Below are positions 26,584 through 36,400 of a DNA stretch of 64,000 nt, piece after piece. The position numbers were made by a program, and so were the translations under genes. Positions within the stretch are counted from its first letter, which is position 1, and every line of letters starts with the position of its first letter. Under the pieces are notes generated by a model, which ran no database searches, was not told the origin of the DNA, and was given only the letters and a program-made list of their open reading frames with translations. Source of the stretch: an uncultured bacterium (GTDB lineage Bacteria; Bacillota; Clostridia; Oscillospirales; Acutalibacteraceae); the NCBI GenBank assembly GCA_949283655.1, contig CASDTH010000003.1, forward strand, positions 124,001-188,000, given 5' to 3'.

Positions 26584-28695
26584 ATGGACAGTCAGAGCTG
26601 GGCAAAGCACCTAAGAATCGGAAAAACTCTTGCGGCAAAGCTCTCTGCTACAGAGCTGGTTTCACAGCTAATGCACTGCTCCAAGGGCATTCAGCGCCTG
26701 GGTATCAAGCCTTATGTTTGGTGGAACGAGGCTCTGCACGGCGTTGCCCGCGCCGGCATCGCGACCGTATTTCCGCAAGCGATCTGTATGGCTGCCTCCT
26801 TCAATGAAAACATGCTGTTTCACGTGGCGGAAGCGATATCGACAGAAGCGCGTGCAAAATTTAATGAGAGCCAGCAAAAATCCGATTACGGGATCTATAA
26901 AGGGCTGACCATGTGGTCACCAAACATCAATATTTTTCGCGATCCGCGGTGGGGCCGCGGGCAGGAAACCTATGGGGAGGATCCCTATCTCACAAGCATT
27001 CTGGGCGTTGCGTTCATCCGTGGGTTGCAGGGCGAGGACGATACCTATATCAAAACGGCTGCCTGTGCAAAGCATTTTGCAGTGCATAGCGGCCCTGAGG
27101 GTAAGCGCCACTCCTTCAATGCCGTCGTTTCCAATAAAGACCTCTTTGAAACCTATTTGCCCGCCTTTCAAAAGGCTGTACAGGAGGCGCATGTATGCGG
27201 CGTGATGGGCGCTTATAATCGTGTGAACGGCGAGGCCTGCTGCGCCTCTGACACGCTGATTCAAAAAATACTGAGGAAAAGCTGGGGATTTGACGGCTAC
27301 TTTGTGTCGGATTGCGGTGCCCTGCCCGATATCGTCTACCACCATGCGCTCACCCTAAACCCGGTGAAGGGCGCCGCCATGGCGCTCAATGCCGGCTGCG
27401 ATTTGGAGTGCGGCAAATTTTACAACATGCTATATTGGGCCTATGCAAGGCGTTATATCAAAAGAGCAACGCTGTTGCAATCGGCTGCAAGGCTGCTCGC
27501 CATTCGAAGTAGCTTGGGCATGTTTGACCCTGAATGCCCGTTTAACCGCATCTCCCCTGCGCAAAATGCATGTAGTGAGCATGAAGCCCTATCGGTGCAG
27601 GCAGCTGAGCAGGGCATTGTGCTTCTTGAAAACAATGGTATTCTGCCACTCAAGGGCAATGCACAAAAAATTTTGATTATCGGCTACAACGCTGAAAATG
27701 AGTTAGCCTATCTGGGCAATTATTTCGGCACGCCCAAGCGTTTTTGCAAGGTTTATGAAGCGGTGCGGCAGGAAAACGCCTGTACGGACTATGTGCAGGG
27801 CTATTCCTATGATCTCAGGGAAAACGAAGCCTTCCAACGCCAGGCGCTGGAACGGGCCGAAAAAGCCGATCTGCTTCTGTTTTGCAGCGGGCTGGACTGT
27901 TCTTTGGAGGGCGAAGAAGCGGGGGAACTATTAAAAGGCGGCGGCGGAACACTGGGCGATCAGGGCGACCGGCTCACGCTGGAGCTGCCACAGGTACAGC
28001 AGGAGCTTTTGGAAAAGCTGCTTGCCAAAGGGAAAGCACTTATCCTCCTTAATTTTTCAGGGGGATGTATCGATTTTCGCAGCTATAAAAGCCGCGCTGC
28101 GGCGATTCTGCAATGCTGGTACCCCGGCGCAATGGGCGGAAAAGCGATTGCAAATATTCTGTTTGGGAAACGCTCGCCATCAGGGAAGCTGCCCGTTACT
28201 TTTTACAATAGCATTGCCGATCTGCCGGACTTTGAGGATTATTCCATGCAAAACCGAACCTATCGCTATTTTTCCGGTGAAGTGCAGTATCCGTTTGGCT
28301 ACGGCCTCACCTATACCAATTTCCAGCTCATGGAGTATAAGCTCTGTGAAAATGAGCTGCGGGTCACTGTGAAAAATACGGGAGGGATGGATTGCGATGA
28401 AATCCTTCAGTTATACATGACCTGCCCTGAAACACAGTATCCCAATCCCATCCGTTCTCTGATTCAAATTGCACGTTTTTCTTTCATCCCTGGAGAGGAA
28501 AAAGAAATCGTCTTTCCTTTGCAGGCGCGGGATTTTTATTCCATCAATGAAAATGGAGATACAATTTATTTATCCGGCCGTTACGCCCTATATTTGACGG
28601 ATGGGCAGAGTATTTTCTGCCAGGTGGGCGACTATCAAAACACAAACGAAAGCTTGATCATTGCAAAGTGCCCGATTGACGGCTTTGACAAATGA
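26584..28695 (+). CDS. GH3-family beta-glycosidase (beta-xylosidase/beta-glucosidase type)
   Basis: 703 aa. The N-terminal TIM barrel carries Trp-Trp-Asn-Glu-Ala-Leu-His-Gly (46-53), Ser-Pro-Asn-Ile-Asn-Ile-Phe-Arg-Asp-Pro-Arg-Trp-Gly (112-124) and Lys-His-Phe (163-165). The nucleophile is Asp243 in Val-Ser-Asp-Cys-Gly-Ala. The alpha/beta-sandwich domain (about 330-560) and a fibronectin-III-like C-terminal domain (about 590-690) complete the usual plan. The Trp-Trp-Asn-Glu form is typical of the xylosidase-like branch. No signal peptide is present. The start has an AAGGAGG site. It is read divergently from the regulator operon and ends in a strong terminator. Confidence 0.9.
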   Translation: MDSQSWAKHLRIGKTLAAKLSATELVSQLMHCSKGIQRLGIKPYVWWNEALHGVARAGIATVFPQAICMAASFNENMLFHVAEAISTEARAKFNESQQKSDYGIYKGLTMWSPNINIFRDPRWGRGQETYGEDPYLTSILGVAFIRGLQGEDDTYIKTAACAKHFAVHSGPEGKRHSFNAVVSNKDLFETYLPAFQKAVQEAHVCGVMGAYNRVNGEACCASDTLIQKILRKSWGFDGYFVSDCGALPDIVYHHALTLNPVKGAAMALNAGCDLECGKFYNMLYWAYARRYIKRATLLQSAARLLAIRSSLGMFDPECPFNRISPAQNACSEHEALSVQAAEQGIVLLENNGILPLKGNAQKILIIGYNAENELAYLGNYFGTPKRFCKVYEAVRQENACTDYVQGYSYDLRENEAFQRQALERAEKADLLLFCSGLDCSLEGEEAGELLKGGGGTLGDQGDRLTLELPQVQQELLEKLLAKGKALILLNFSGGCIDFRSYKSRAAAILQCWYPGAMGGKAIANILFGKRSPSGKLPVTFYNSIADLPDFEDYSMQNRTYRYFSGEVQYPFGYGLTYTNFQLMEYKLCENELRVTVKNTGGMDCDEILQLYMTCPETQYPNPIRSLIQIARFSFIPGEEKEIVFPLQARDFYSINENGDTIYLSGRYALYLTDGQSIFCQVGDYQNTNESLIIAKCPIDGFDK

Positions 28696-28742
28696 AGCGA
28701 GGCTGATGCAACCGCTTACTCTGCATCAGCCTCGCTTTTTTA
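28696..28742 (+). terminator. Rho-independent terminator of the GH3 gene
   Basis: A perfect 15-bp stem (AGCGAGGCTGATGCA with TGCATCAGCCTCGCT, arms 28696-28710 and 28722-28736) is followed by six T. It begins directly after the stop codon. Confidence 0.95.
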
Positions 28743-28836
28743 TCGTTTTGAATACGTTTATCAAACCGTCTACCGCCAAACGCCGCCCACTGCTCTGTAA
28801 CAGCGGCGCCTTGCAGCGCTTGGAACGGGCAGCCCG

Positions 28837-29628
28837 TCACCTTTGATATTTTGCCAGCAGCCGTTCCAGATTCCCGTGCAGAATCAGCTCGCGCTCCTGC
28901 TGCGTCATTGGCACAAGCGAGAGCTTTTGAAGCTCCTCCTCCGGATTCCACATAGGGTAATCCGTGCCGAACAGCACATGATCCGCACCAAAAATATCAA
29001 TCAGCTCCCGTACCTGATGTGGCGTCAGGGCAAACTGGCTGCTGGAGGTATCCACATACACATGCGCAAGCGCAAGGCTCAATGCACCGTTTTCCCACTC
29101 CGAATACCCGCCGAAGTGCGCTGCGATCACATCGAGCTTCGGGAAACGCTCCAGCACTCTGGCTAACCGCCAGGGCTTGGAATACTCCGTGCGGCTATCC
29201 CCGGTGTGGACGAGCAGAGGCATACGCCCCTCAATTGCCTCATAGATTGGGAATGCCTTTTCATCATCTATGCAAAATTCTTGAAAATCCGGGTGGAGCT
29301 TGACGCCGGTCAACCCCATTTGAAGCGCCTGCTCCACCTGCTGCGCAATTCGTCCGCTATCCGGGTGTAGCGCCGCGAAGCCGATCAGGCGCTCAGGATA
29401 GAGCTGCACCTGCTGGGCGAGAAAATGGTTGATGGAATCCACCTGCCGGACAGTTGTAGCCACAGAGTGCACCACAAACCGGTCCACTCCATATTGATCA
29501 CCCCAGCGCAAAAGGTTCTCCACGGTACCGTCCGCCGCCATGGAGCAGCCATAAAACTGGCCGATGTGCTCCGTCGCCTTCCGTGCGATTTTTTCCGGGA
29601 AAATATGTGCATGTACATCAATGACCAT
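28837..29628 (-). CDS. Amidohydrolase-family metal-dependent hydrolase (amidohydrolase 2 type)
   Basis: 263 aa. A small TIM-barrel hydrolase of the amidohydrolase-2 group, which includes decarboxylases and lactonases. The metal motif His-Ala-His is at residues 6-8, a further His is in Val-Lys-Leu-His-Pro-Asp, another in Ile-Ala-Ala-His-Phe-Gly-Gly, and the conserved Asp is in Phe-Gly-Thr-Asp-Tyr-Pro. The start has GGAAGGGAAGG about 11 bases upstream. It follows parC in the same direction by 134 bases and may be read from the parE-parC transcript. The substrate cannot be inferred. Confidence 0.82.
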   Translation of the reverse strand: MVIDVHAHIFPEKIARKATEHIGQFYGCSMAADGTVENLLRWGDQYGVDRFVVHSVATTVRQVDSINHFLAQQVQLYPERLIGFAALHPDSGRIAQQVEQALQMGLTGVKLHPDFQEFCIDDEKAFPIYEAIEGRMPLLVHTGDSRTEYSKPWRLARVLERFPKLDVIAAHFGGYSEWENGALSLALAHVYVDTSSSQFALTPHQVRELIDIFGADHVLFGTDYPMWNPEEELQKLSLVPMTQQERELILHGNLERLLAKYQR

Positions 29629-29762
29629 GAATAAGCTGACCTTCCCTTCCTTCGCTCAGGCACGGAGGCACAGGCAAATCAAGCAAATGCTTTGCTCTCT
29701 CATTTTTGGCTGCATCCTCGGGGAAAGCACCAAAAGATGACACAGCAGTGAAGCGCTGCCGC

Positions 29763-32030
29763 TTAAGATTTGCCTTTCTCCCCGGCTACGGACAGCGCCA
29801 GCTGTTCCCCTTCATCCTCGGCGCTGAGCAGCGCGCCTGCGGCGGGCAAATTTTTGGTGCGGTAACGGTGGGGCTTTGCAAACTCCCCCTCGCGGTATTC
29901 CCGCACGCGCATGAGTTTCTGACCACGCCGGAGCGTCATAACGGCTACGCCAATGGTATCCTTTGTCGATTTCGGAGAGATGGCGCCCGTATGCAACAGC
30001 AGCAACCTGCCTGCGCTGGATTGCAGCACCAGCTCACAATCAACTTCAATAAACCGGGCGGCCGCCAACGGCGACTTATCGGAATAGGCCTTGACGAGCT
30101 TTTTACGGTTGGTTTTCGTCTCATAGGCAGAGAGCTCCACCTTGGCAACCTTACCATTCTCAAAGAAAAACAGCATAAAGCCACTGTAATCCTTTGTGAC
30201 CGCCATATAGACGACGCTCTCGCCCTCCTCCATCCCCAGCTTGGCGGGGACGAAATCCCCAAGCACGCTTGCCTTTGTATCATCAAAATCAGAAACCTTC
30301 GTCTTATAAACCTGGCAGCGATTTGTGAAAAACAGAAGCTCACGGTTGTTGGTGGATTCCATCGTTTGTGTCAGCTCGTCGCCATCCTTCAGCTTCTGCT
30401 CCCCGCTCATGCGCAGGGAAAGCGGCGTAATCTTTTTAAAATAGCCGTCGCGCGTGAGGAACAGATGCACCGGGTAATCCGGCGTTTCCTCCTCTTCCTC
30501 GCTCATTGCGGCATCCGCTGCATAAATCAGTTCACTGCGGCGGGGCTGGCTATATTTTTCAATGACGTTCTTTAGCTCGCCGATGATGATCTGTTGGAGC
30601 CTCCGGCGGCTGGCGAGGATCTCTTCCATCTCGGCAATCTCTTTTTCTAGCTTACCGGTTTCCTCTGTCCGTTTAAGAATATACTCACGGTTTAAATGGC
30701 GCAGCTTAATCTCCGCCACATACTCCGCTTGCGTCTCGTCAATGCCGAAGCCGATCATTAAATTGGGGATGACCTCGCTCTCCTCCTCTGTCTGGCGGAT
30801 GATCTGGATCGCCTTGTCGATATCCAGCAGGATTTTGGCAAGACCCTGTAGCAGATGCAGCTTTTCCCTGCTTTTGGTCAGGTCATAATAGGTGCGCCGG
30901 CGCACGCATTCCACACGGAACGCAATCCACTCATTGAGCAGCTCCTTCACACCGAGCACGCGCGGTACGCCCGCGATTAGCACATTAAAGTTGCAGGAGA
31001 ACGTATCCTCCAAAGGCGTGATGCGAAACAGCTTCTGCATGAGCTTATCCGGATCCACTCCGCGCTTGAGATCAACCGTCAGCTTCATGCCGGCAAGGCC
31101 GGTCTCATCGCGCACATCGCTGATCTCACGAATGGCGCCTGCCTTGACACGGTCAATAATCTTATCAATGATCGCCTCAATTGTGGTCGTTGGAGGAATC
31201 TGTGTAATATCAATGCAGTTATTGGCTTTGTCATAGGTGTATTTCGACCGCACACGGATGCCTCCGCGCCCAGTGCGGTAGATCTCCTCCATTTCCGCGC
31301 GGTCATAGAGAATCAGCCCGCCGCCTGTGAAATCCGGCGCCTTGAGCGTATCGGCCACGTTGTGCTCCTCATCCTGCATCAGGGCGATTGCCGTTTCACA
31401 GACCTCTCGAAGGTTAAATGGGCAGATCGAGCTCGCCATGCCGACGGCAATCCCCGTATTTGCATTGACCAAAATGGAGGGAAACGTCACTGGCAGCAGC
31501 GTCGGCTCCTTGAGCTTGCCGTCATAATTATCCACCAGATCAACCGTATCCTTATCAATATCGCGAAACAGTTCATTGCAAATCGGGTCAAGCTTTGCCT
31601 CTGTGTAGCGGGAGGCGGCCCACTGCATATCGCGGGAATACGCCTTGCCAAAATTTCCCTTAGAATCTACATATGGATGCAGTAGCGCCTCATATCCCCG
31701 GGAAAGGCGCACCATGGTGTCATAGATCGCCGCGTCGCCATGCGGGTTGAGCTTCATCGTGCTGCCGACAATATTGGCGGATTTTGTGCGGGAACCGGTG
31801 AGAAGGCCCATTTTATACATAGTGTATAAAATTTTGCGGTGAGAGGGCTTAAACCCATCGATCTCCGGAATCGCGCGGGATAAAATAACGCTCATCGCAT
31901 AGGGCATATAGTTTGTCTCCAACGTCTGGGTGATGCGCTGGTTGACCACCTCGCCCGCGCCAAGGATATGGGCGTTGCTATTCCCTTCTATCTTCCTCTC
32001 AGAGCTCTTTTTGCTTTTCCTCGGAGCCAT
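29763..32030 (-). CDS. parC: Topoisomerase IV subunit A-like protein (GyrA/ParC family), divergent
   Basis: 755 aa. This subunit cuts and rejoins DNA in a type IIA topoisomerase. The catalytic Tyr142 lies in Ala-Ala-Ser-Arg-Tyr-Thr-Glu. A DNA-gate winged helix, coiled coil and C-terminal beta-pinwheel-like region follow. In the quinolone-binding region Asn-Pro-His-Gly-Asp-Ala-Ala-Ile-Tyr-Asp, the residue matching E. coli GyrA Ser83 is Ala100, while the Asp87 equivalent (Asp104) is kept. The ATG at 32030 lies ten bases after AAAGGA. An ATG at 32042 overlaps that site. The gene follows parE by 41 bases. Divergence from canonical GyrA suggests a topoisomerase IV role. Confidence 0.85.
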   Translation of the reverse strand: MAPRKSKKSSERKIEGNSNAHILGAGEVVNQRITQTLETNYMPYAMSVILSRAIPEIDGFKPSHRKILYTMYKMGLLTGSRTKSANIVGSTMKLNPHGDAAIYDTMVRLSRGYEALLHPYVDSKGNFGKAYSRDMQWAASRYTEAKLDPICNELFRDIDKDTVDLVDNYDGKLKEPTLLPVTFPSILVNANTGIAVGMASSICPFNLREVCETAIALMQDEEHNVADTLKAPDFTGGGLILYDRAEMEEIYRTGRGGIRVRSKYTYDKANNCIDITQIPPTTTIEAIIDKIIDRVKAGAIREISDVRDETGLAGMKLTVDLKRGVDPDKLMQKLFRITPLEDTFSCNFNVLIAGVPRVLGVKELLNEWIAFRVECVRRRTYYDLTKSREKLHLLQGLAKILLDIDKAIQIIRQTEEESEVIPNLMIGFGIDETQAEYVAEIKLRHLNREYILKRTEETGKLEKEIAEMEEILASRRRLQQIIIGELKNVIEKYSQPRRSELIYAADAAMSEEEEETPDYPVHLFLTRDGYFKKITPLSLRMSGEQKLKDGDELTQTMESTNNRELLFFTNRCQVYKTKVSDFDDTKASVLGDFVPAKLGMEEGESVVYMAVTKDYSGFMLFFFENGKVAKVELSAYETKTNRKKLVKAYSDKSPLAAARFIEVDCELVLQSSAGRLLLLHTGAISPKSTKDTIGVAVMTLRRGQKLMRVREYREGEFAKPHRYRTKNLPAAGALLSAEDEGEQLALSVAGEKGKS

Positions 32031-32071
32031 TGAAAAATACATCCTTTCGCAGAGAGATTGCCAGGGGCGCC

Positions 32072-34063
32072 TCAGCTGACATCTGTCAGGTCGAGATACA
32101 GGTGCCCGTAATCTGCAATGTGTGTTTTGCGCGCCGCCAGATTGTTGCCCAGCAGCACATCAAATATCTGGGCGGTCGCCTGCGCCGCATCCGGCTCAAT
32201 TTGAATCAGCCTTCGTGTGGCCGGATTCATTGTGGTGAGGCTCATCATATCCGCATCGTTTTCGCCAAGGCCCTTGGAGCGCTGGATATCCGGCTTCGGC
32301 CGGCAATCGCCCAGCTCCGCCAGCACATCGGCTTTCTCCTTCTCCGTATAGGCGAACCATGTTTGGCCCTTGCAGTTGATCTCATACAGAGGCGATTCCG
32401 CGATAAATACCTTGCCCGCATCAATGAGCGTCGGCATCAGGCGATAAATCATGGTGAGCACAAGCGTACGGATTTGAAAGCCATCCACATCCGCATCCGT
32501 GCAAATGATCACCTTATTCCAGCGCAATAAGTCCAGGTTGAAGGAGGAAAGCTCTTTGCTTGCCTTGCTTTTGACCTCCACGCCACAGCCCAGAATTTTG
32601 ATGAGGTCTGTAATGATTTCATTTTTAAAAATTTTATCATATTCACATTTTAAACAGTTCAGAATCTTCCCGCGTAACGGGATAATCGCCTGAAAATCCG
32701 GATCGCGTGCCTGCTTACAGGAGCCCAGAGCAGAATCCCCCTCCACGATAAACAGCTCACGCTGCGTCACATCCTTGCTGCGGCAATCGACGAACTTGGC
32801 CACACGGTTCGTCATGTCGTTGGAGGTTTGCAGCGTCTTTTTCAGGTTTTGCCGCGTTGTCTCCGCCTTGATACGGCTGCGCATATTGATGAGCACCTGC
32901 TCGGCGATCTTATCCGCCTCCAGGCGGTTTTCAATGAAATAGACCTCCAACTGATGCCGCAGGAAATCCGTCATCGCCTCCTGGATGAATTTATTGGTGA
33001 TCGCCTTTTTCGTCTGGTTCTCATAAGAGGTCTGTGTAGAAAAGGAGGAGATCACGAGGATCAAGCAATCCTCCACATCCTGAAAGCTGATCTTGCTGTC
33101 GCTTTTCAGATATTTTCCGCTTTGCTTGAGGTAAGCGTCAAGCTGGGAGACAAACGCGCTGCGAGCGGCCTTTTCCGGCGCGCCACCATGCTCCAGAAAG
33201 CTGGAGTTGTGATAATATTCCTTCAGCTGCTTCTTGTTGGAAAAGCAAAGCGCAACATTGATTTTCACCTTATAATCGGGTTTATCCGCGCGATCTCGAC
33301 CCCTGCGCTCCGCCTGCCAAAACTGCACGCTGCTGAAGGCATCCTCCCCTGCGAATTCTTTCACATAATCGGAGATGCCGTTTTCATAAAAATACTCGTA
33401 GGTTTCAAAGCCCTTTTCCGTCTGATCGCGCAGCACAAAGCGCACGCCGGCATTGACAACGGCCTGCCGCAGGATCGTCTCTTGATAATACTCCAGAGGC
33501 ACATTGATATCAGTGAACACCTTTAGATCCGGACGCCAGCGGATTGTAGAGCCTGTGCCCTTTTTGGCATAGGGCTCCTTGATCAGCTCACCTGCGGGTT
33601 CGCCGTGCTCAAAATGCATCTGATAGCGCCATCCATCCCGATGCACCTCCGCATCCATATACTCTGAAGCATATTGCGTGGCACACAGGCCGAGCCCGTT
33701 CAGGCCGAGCGAATATTCATAGCTGCCGTCTCCATCATTGGTATTATATTTGCCGCCGGCATACAGCTCACAAAACACAAGCTCCCAGTTATAGCGGCCC
33801 TCGTTCTCATTGAAATCCATCGGGATACCGCGGCCAAAATCCTGCACCTCAATGGAGCCGTCAATATACCGGGTGACAATAATTTTATCCCCAAAGCCCT
33901 CGCGTGCCTCGTCGATGGAGTTAGAGAGAATTTCAAAAATAGAATGCTCACATCCCTCCAGCCCATCTGAGCCAAAGATAACGGCCGGGCGCTTACGCAC
34001 CCGGTCCGCCCCCTTGAGCGAAGTGATATTTTCATTGCCGTAGCTTGCTTTCTTTTTGGGCAT
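32072..34063 (-). CDS. parE: Topoisomerase IV subunit B-like protein (GyrB/ParE family), divergent
   Basis: 663 aa. The ATPase subunit of a type IIA topoisomerase. Numbered from this start, the GHKL ATPase domain (about 15-210) has Glu-Ile-Leu-Ser-Asn-Ser-Ile-Asp-Glu (44-52). The transducer domain follows. The TOPRIM domain has Glu441 in Val-Glu-Gly-Asp-Ser and the Mg pair Asp523/Asp525 in Thr-Asp-Ala-Asp-Val-Asp-Gly. The usual Ser-Ala-Gly-Gly-Ser is Ser-Ala-Leu-Gly-Ser here, and the ATP-lid Gly-Leu-His-Gly is Gly-Leu-Asn-Gly, so it belongs to a divergent clostridial branch. The ATG at 34063 follows AAAGGA by 11 bases. A second ATG at 34075 overlaps that site. Confidence 0.87.
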   Translation of the reverse strand: MPKKKASYGNENITSLKGADRVRKRPAVIFGSDGLEGCEHSIFEILSNSIDEAREGFGDKIIVTRYIDGSIEVQDFGRGIPMDFNENEGRYNWELVFCELYAGGKYNTNDGDGSYEYSLGLNGLGLCATQYASEYMDAEVHRDGWRYQMHFEHGEPAGELIKEPYAKKGTGSTIRWRPDLKVFTDINVPLEYYQETILRQAVVNAGVRFVLRDQTEKGFETYEYFYENGISDYVKEFAGEDAFSSVQFWQAERRGRDRADKPDYKVKINVALCFSNKKQLKEYYHNSSFLEHGGAPEKAARSAFVSQLDAYLKQSGKYLKSDSKISFQDVEDCLILVISSFSTQTSYENQTKKAITNKFIQEAMTDFLRHQLEVYFIENRLEADKIAEQVLINMRSRIKAETTRQNLKKTLQTSNDMTNRVAKFVDCRSKDVTQRELFIVEGDSALGSCKQARDPDFQAIIPLRGKILNCLKCEYDKIFKNEIITDLIKILGCGVEVKSKASKELSSFNLDLLRWNKVIICTDADVDGFQIRTLVLTMIYRLMPTLIDAGKVFIAESPLYEINCKGQTWFAYTEKEKADVLAELGDCRPKPDIQRSKGLGENDADMMSLTTMNPATRRLIQIEPDAAQATAQIFDVLLGNNLAARKTHIADYGHLYLDLTDVS

Positions 34064-34173
34064 AGAATCGGTCATCCTTTCACGGAAGGAGAAAATTTTT
34101 TACAGGTGGCACTGCCTTTACAGCGGGACGCCGCCTTTACTGGAGAACAAAAATTTCCTTTTCCCAGAATACT

Positions 34174-34203
34174 ACTTTACACGATATCTTGGGCCTGTGT
34201 CAA
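34174..34203 (-). promoter_or_regulatory. Promoter of parE-parC
   Basis: On the minus strand a perfect TTGACA (34203-34198) and TAAAGT (34179-34174) are 18 bases apart. This gives a leader of about 100 nt before parE. Confidence 0.6.
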
Positions 34204-34287
34204 GGGGAAGGACAAGATAGCGTAGGGAAAGCGCTATACACGCCGCGCCAAGCACATAAAAGCTGCAGCAAAAGATACAGCTCATCG

Positions 34288-34331
34288 AAAAAAGAGCCCG
34301 GCGCCGCCGTGCTGGCGGGTTCAGGCTCTTC
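34288..34331 (-). terminator. Terminator after ftsH (end of the housekeeping operon)
   Basis: On the minus strand AAGAGCC pairs with GGCTCTT around a GC-rich inner hairpin and is followed by six T (34293-34288). It lies about 25 bases after the ftsH stop. Confidence 0.8.
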
Positions 34332-34356
34332 TGACCTCGGTTTGAGTGTGGAAAGC

Positions 34357-36342
34357 TTATTCCTCTTGCTGGGGAGGCTCCTGTGCATCCGAACCCGATG
34401 CCGCCTGCTCCGTCTGCTCCGGCGCTTTTGCATCCTCTGCCGGAGATGGCTCTTCCTGCGCGGCGCTCTCCGTCTCCACCATCGGCTCCGTCTCAATGGA
34501 ATCATCGGTCATCAGCTGCTCAAACAGATCGCCATCCACCTTCTCGTGATTATAAAGGTAATGGGCTACTTTATGCAGCTTTTCCTTGTGCTCCTCCAAG
34601 ATGGAGCGACAGCGGTTATAGGCGCCCACAATAATGCGGTTGATCTCCTCGTCGATCTCAGAGGCCACATTTTCGGAATAATTGCGCGTATGGCTGAAAT
34701 CCCGGCCAAGGAAAACCTCATCGTTCCCGGAACCAAAGGCAATCGGGCCAAGCGTTTCGCTCATGCCGTATTTTGTAACCATTTTGCGCGCTATCTCCGT
34801 TGCACGCTCAATATCGTTGGATGCGCCCGTGGAAATATCACCCAAAATAAGCGATTCCGCCACCCGGCCGCCAAGCAGAACGACGAGCTCGTCAAGCATA
34901 TCGTTCTTGGAGGTATAGCTCTTATCCTCCTTCGGCATGGACATCGTGTAGCCGCCCGCCATGCCGCGGGGAATGATGGAAATCTGATGGACAGGATCCT
35001 GCGTGGGCAGATAGAACGTCGCCACTGCATGACCTGCCTCGTGATAGGCAGTCAACTTCTTCTCCTTGCTGCTCATCTTGTGGGATTTTTTCTCTGTGCC
35101 GACGACGACCTTGATGGTTGCCTCCTCAATCTCCGTCATCGTGATTGCCTTCAGATCCCGGCGCGCTGCCAAAAGGGCCGCCTCATTGAGCAAATTCTCC
35201 AAATCCGCACCCGTAAACCCAACGGTAGAGCGTGCAATCACATTCAGATCAACATCCGGTGCCAAGGGCTTGCCCTTGGCATGCACCTTTAAGATTGCCT
35301 CACGGCCCTTGAGATCCGGGTAACCAACGGTCACCTGGCGGTCAAACCGGCCGGGGCGCAAAAGCGCCGGGTCAAGGATATCCGGGCGGTTGGTTGCCGC
35401 AATGATAATGACGCCCTCGTTTGCGCCGAAGCCATCCATTTCAACAAGTAGCTGGTTCAAGGTCTGCTCGCGCTCATCGTGGCCGCCGCCCATGCCGGCG
35501 CCGCGGTGGCGGCCGACTGCGTCGATCTCATCGATAAAAATAATGGCAGGTGAGTTCTTTTTGGCCTGCTCAAACAAATCGCGCACACGGGAAGCGCCGA
35601 CACCGACATACATCTCCACAAAATCCGAACCGGAGATAGAGAAAAACGGCACATTCGCCTCGCCTGCCACTGCACGGGCCAAAAGTGTTTTGCCTGTGCC
35701 GGGCGGGCCGACGAGCAGCACACCCTTCGGAATTCTGGCGCCCAATTCATTGAACTTGCGCGGCTCGCGGAGAAAAGCGACAATCTCAGAGAGCTCCTCC
35801 TTCTCCTCATCCGCACCCGCAACGTCAGCAAAGGTGGTTTTTCGCTTTTCATCCTTTACCTGCTTGACACGCGCCTTGCCGAAACTGAGGGTCCGGTTGG
35901 TCTCATTGGTCATCGTCTGATTCATGCGACGCGTCATATAGACAAGGCCGCCCACCAGAAGCACCAGCATCAGCGCCGTCGGCAGCAGGCTCACCCACCA
36001 GGAGTTTGCGCTACCTGCCTCCATATTATATTTGATCGGATCATCCGGATGCTCTTTATTATATTCCCGCACGCCGCTGTGCACGTCTTCAATGAACAGG
36101 CTCGCGTTGGGAACTGTATATTTCTGCCACTCGTTGCTGCCCTTGAGCTGGTATTCCAGCACACGGCTGCTCAAATTAAAATGATAGGCCGCTACCTCGC
36201 CCTGATCAAAATACTGGACAATCTGATAATATTCCGTCTTTACACTGTTTTGCGTCGTGGTAAAAAGGGATAGCGCGAGAATCAGTACGACCGGCAACAG
36301 TAGATAAGGCAAAAAAGCTCGCCAATTCCTTTTCTTATCCAA
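34357..36342 (-). CDS. ftsH: ATP-dependent zinc metalloprotease FtsH
   Basis: 661 aa. A membrane-bound hexameric protease for quality control of membrane and regulatory proteins. Transmembrane helices lie near 10-28 and 115-136 around a small outside domain. The AAA domain has Walker A Gly-Pro-Pro-Gly-Thr-Gly-Lys-Thr (212-219), Walker B Phe-Ile-Asp-Glu-Ile-Asp near 269-274 and an Arg finger region near 330. The zinc site is His-Glu-Ala-Gly-His (434-438). The last 50 residues are an acidic, low-complexity tail. The start is a TTG about 12 bases after AAGGAG. It is the last gene of the rnj-to-ftsH operon. Confidence 0.96.
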   Translation of the reverse strand: MDKKRNWRAFLPYLLLPVVLILALSLFTTTQNSVKTEYYQIVQYFDQGEVAAYHFNLSSRVLEYQLKGSNEWQKYTVPNASLFIEDVHSGVREYNKEHPDDPIKYNMEAGSANSWWVSLLPTALMLVLLVGGLVYMTRRMNQTMTNETNRTLSFGKARVKQVKDEKRKTTFADVAGADEEKEELSEIVAFLREPRKFNELGARIPKGVLLVGPPGTGKTLLARAVAGEANVPFFSISGSDFVEMYVGVGASRVRDLFEQAKKNSPAIIFIDEIDAVGRHRGAGMGGGHDEREQTLNQLLVEMDGFGANEGVIIIAATNRPDILDPALLRPGRFDRQVTVGYPDLKGREAILKVHAKGKPLAPDVDLNVIARSTVGFTGADLENLLNEAALLAARRDLKAITMTEIEEATIKVVVGTEKKSHKMSSKEKKLTAYHEAGHAVATFYLPTQDPVHQISIIPRGMAGGYTMSMPKEDKSYTSKNDMLDELVVLLGGRVAESLILGDISTGASNDIERATEIARKMVTKYGMSETLGPIAFGSGNDEVFLGRDFSHTRNYSENVASEIDEEINRIIVGAYNRCRSILEEHKEKLHKVAHYLYNHEKVDGDLFEQLMTDDSIETEPMVETESAAQEEPSPAEDAKAPEQTEQAASGSDAQEPPQQEE

Positions 36343-36400
36343 GTTGATTAATCACTCCTTCAGCTATCTTGCCCAAAACGGCAGGGTTTCATCAATACAA

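Noticed and set aside
34189-35292. Open frame of 367 codons on the plus strand
   Set aside because: It lies opposite ftsH, has no ribosome site and its product has no recognisable domain. The minus-strand FtsH frame is certain, so this is a shadow of GC-rich codons.
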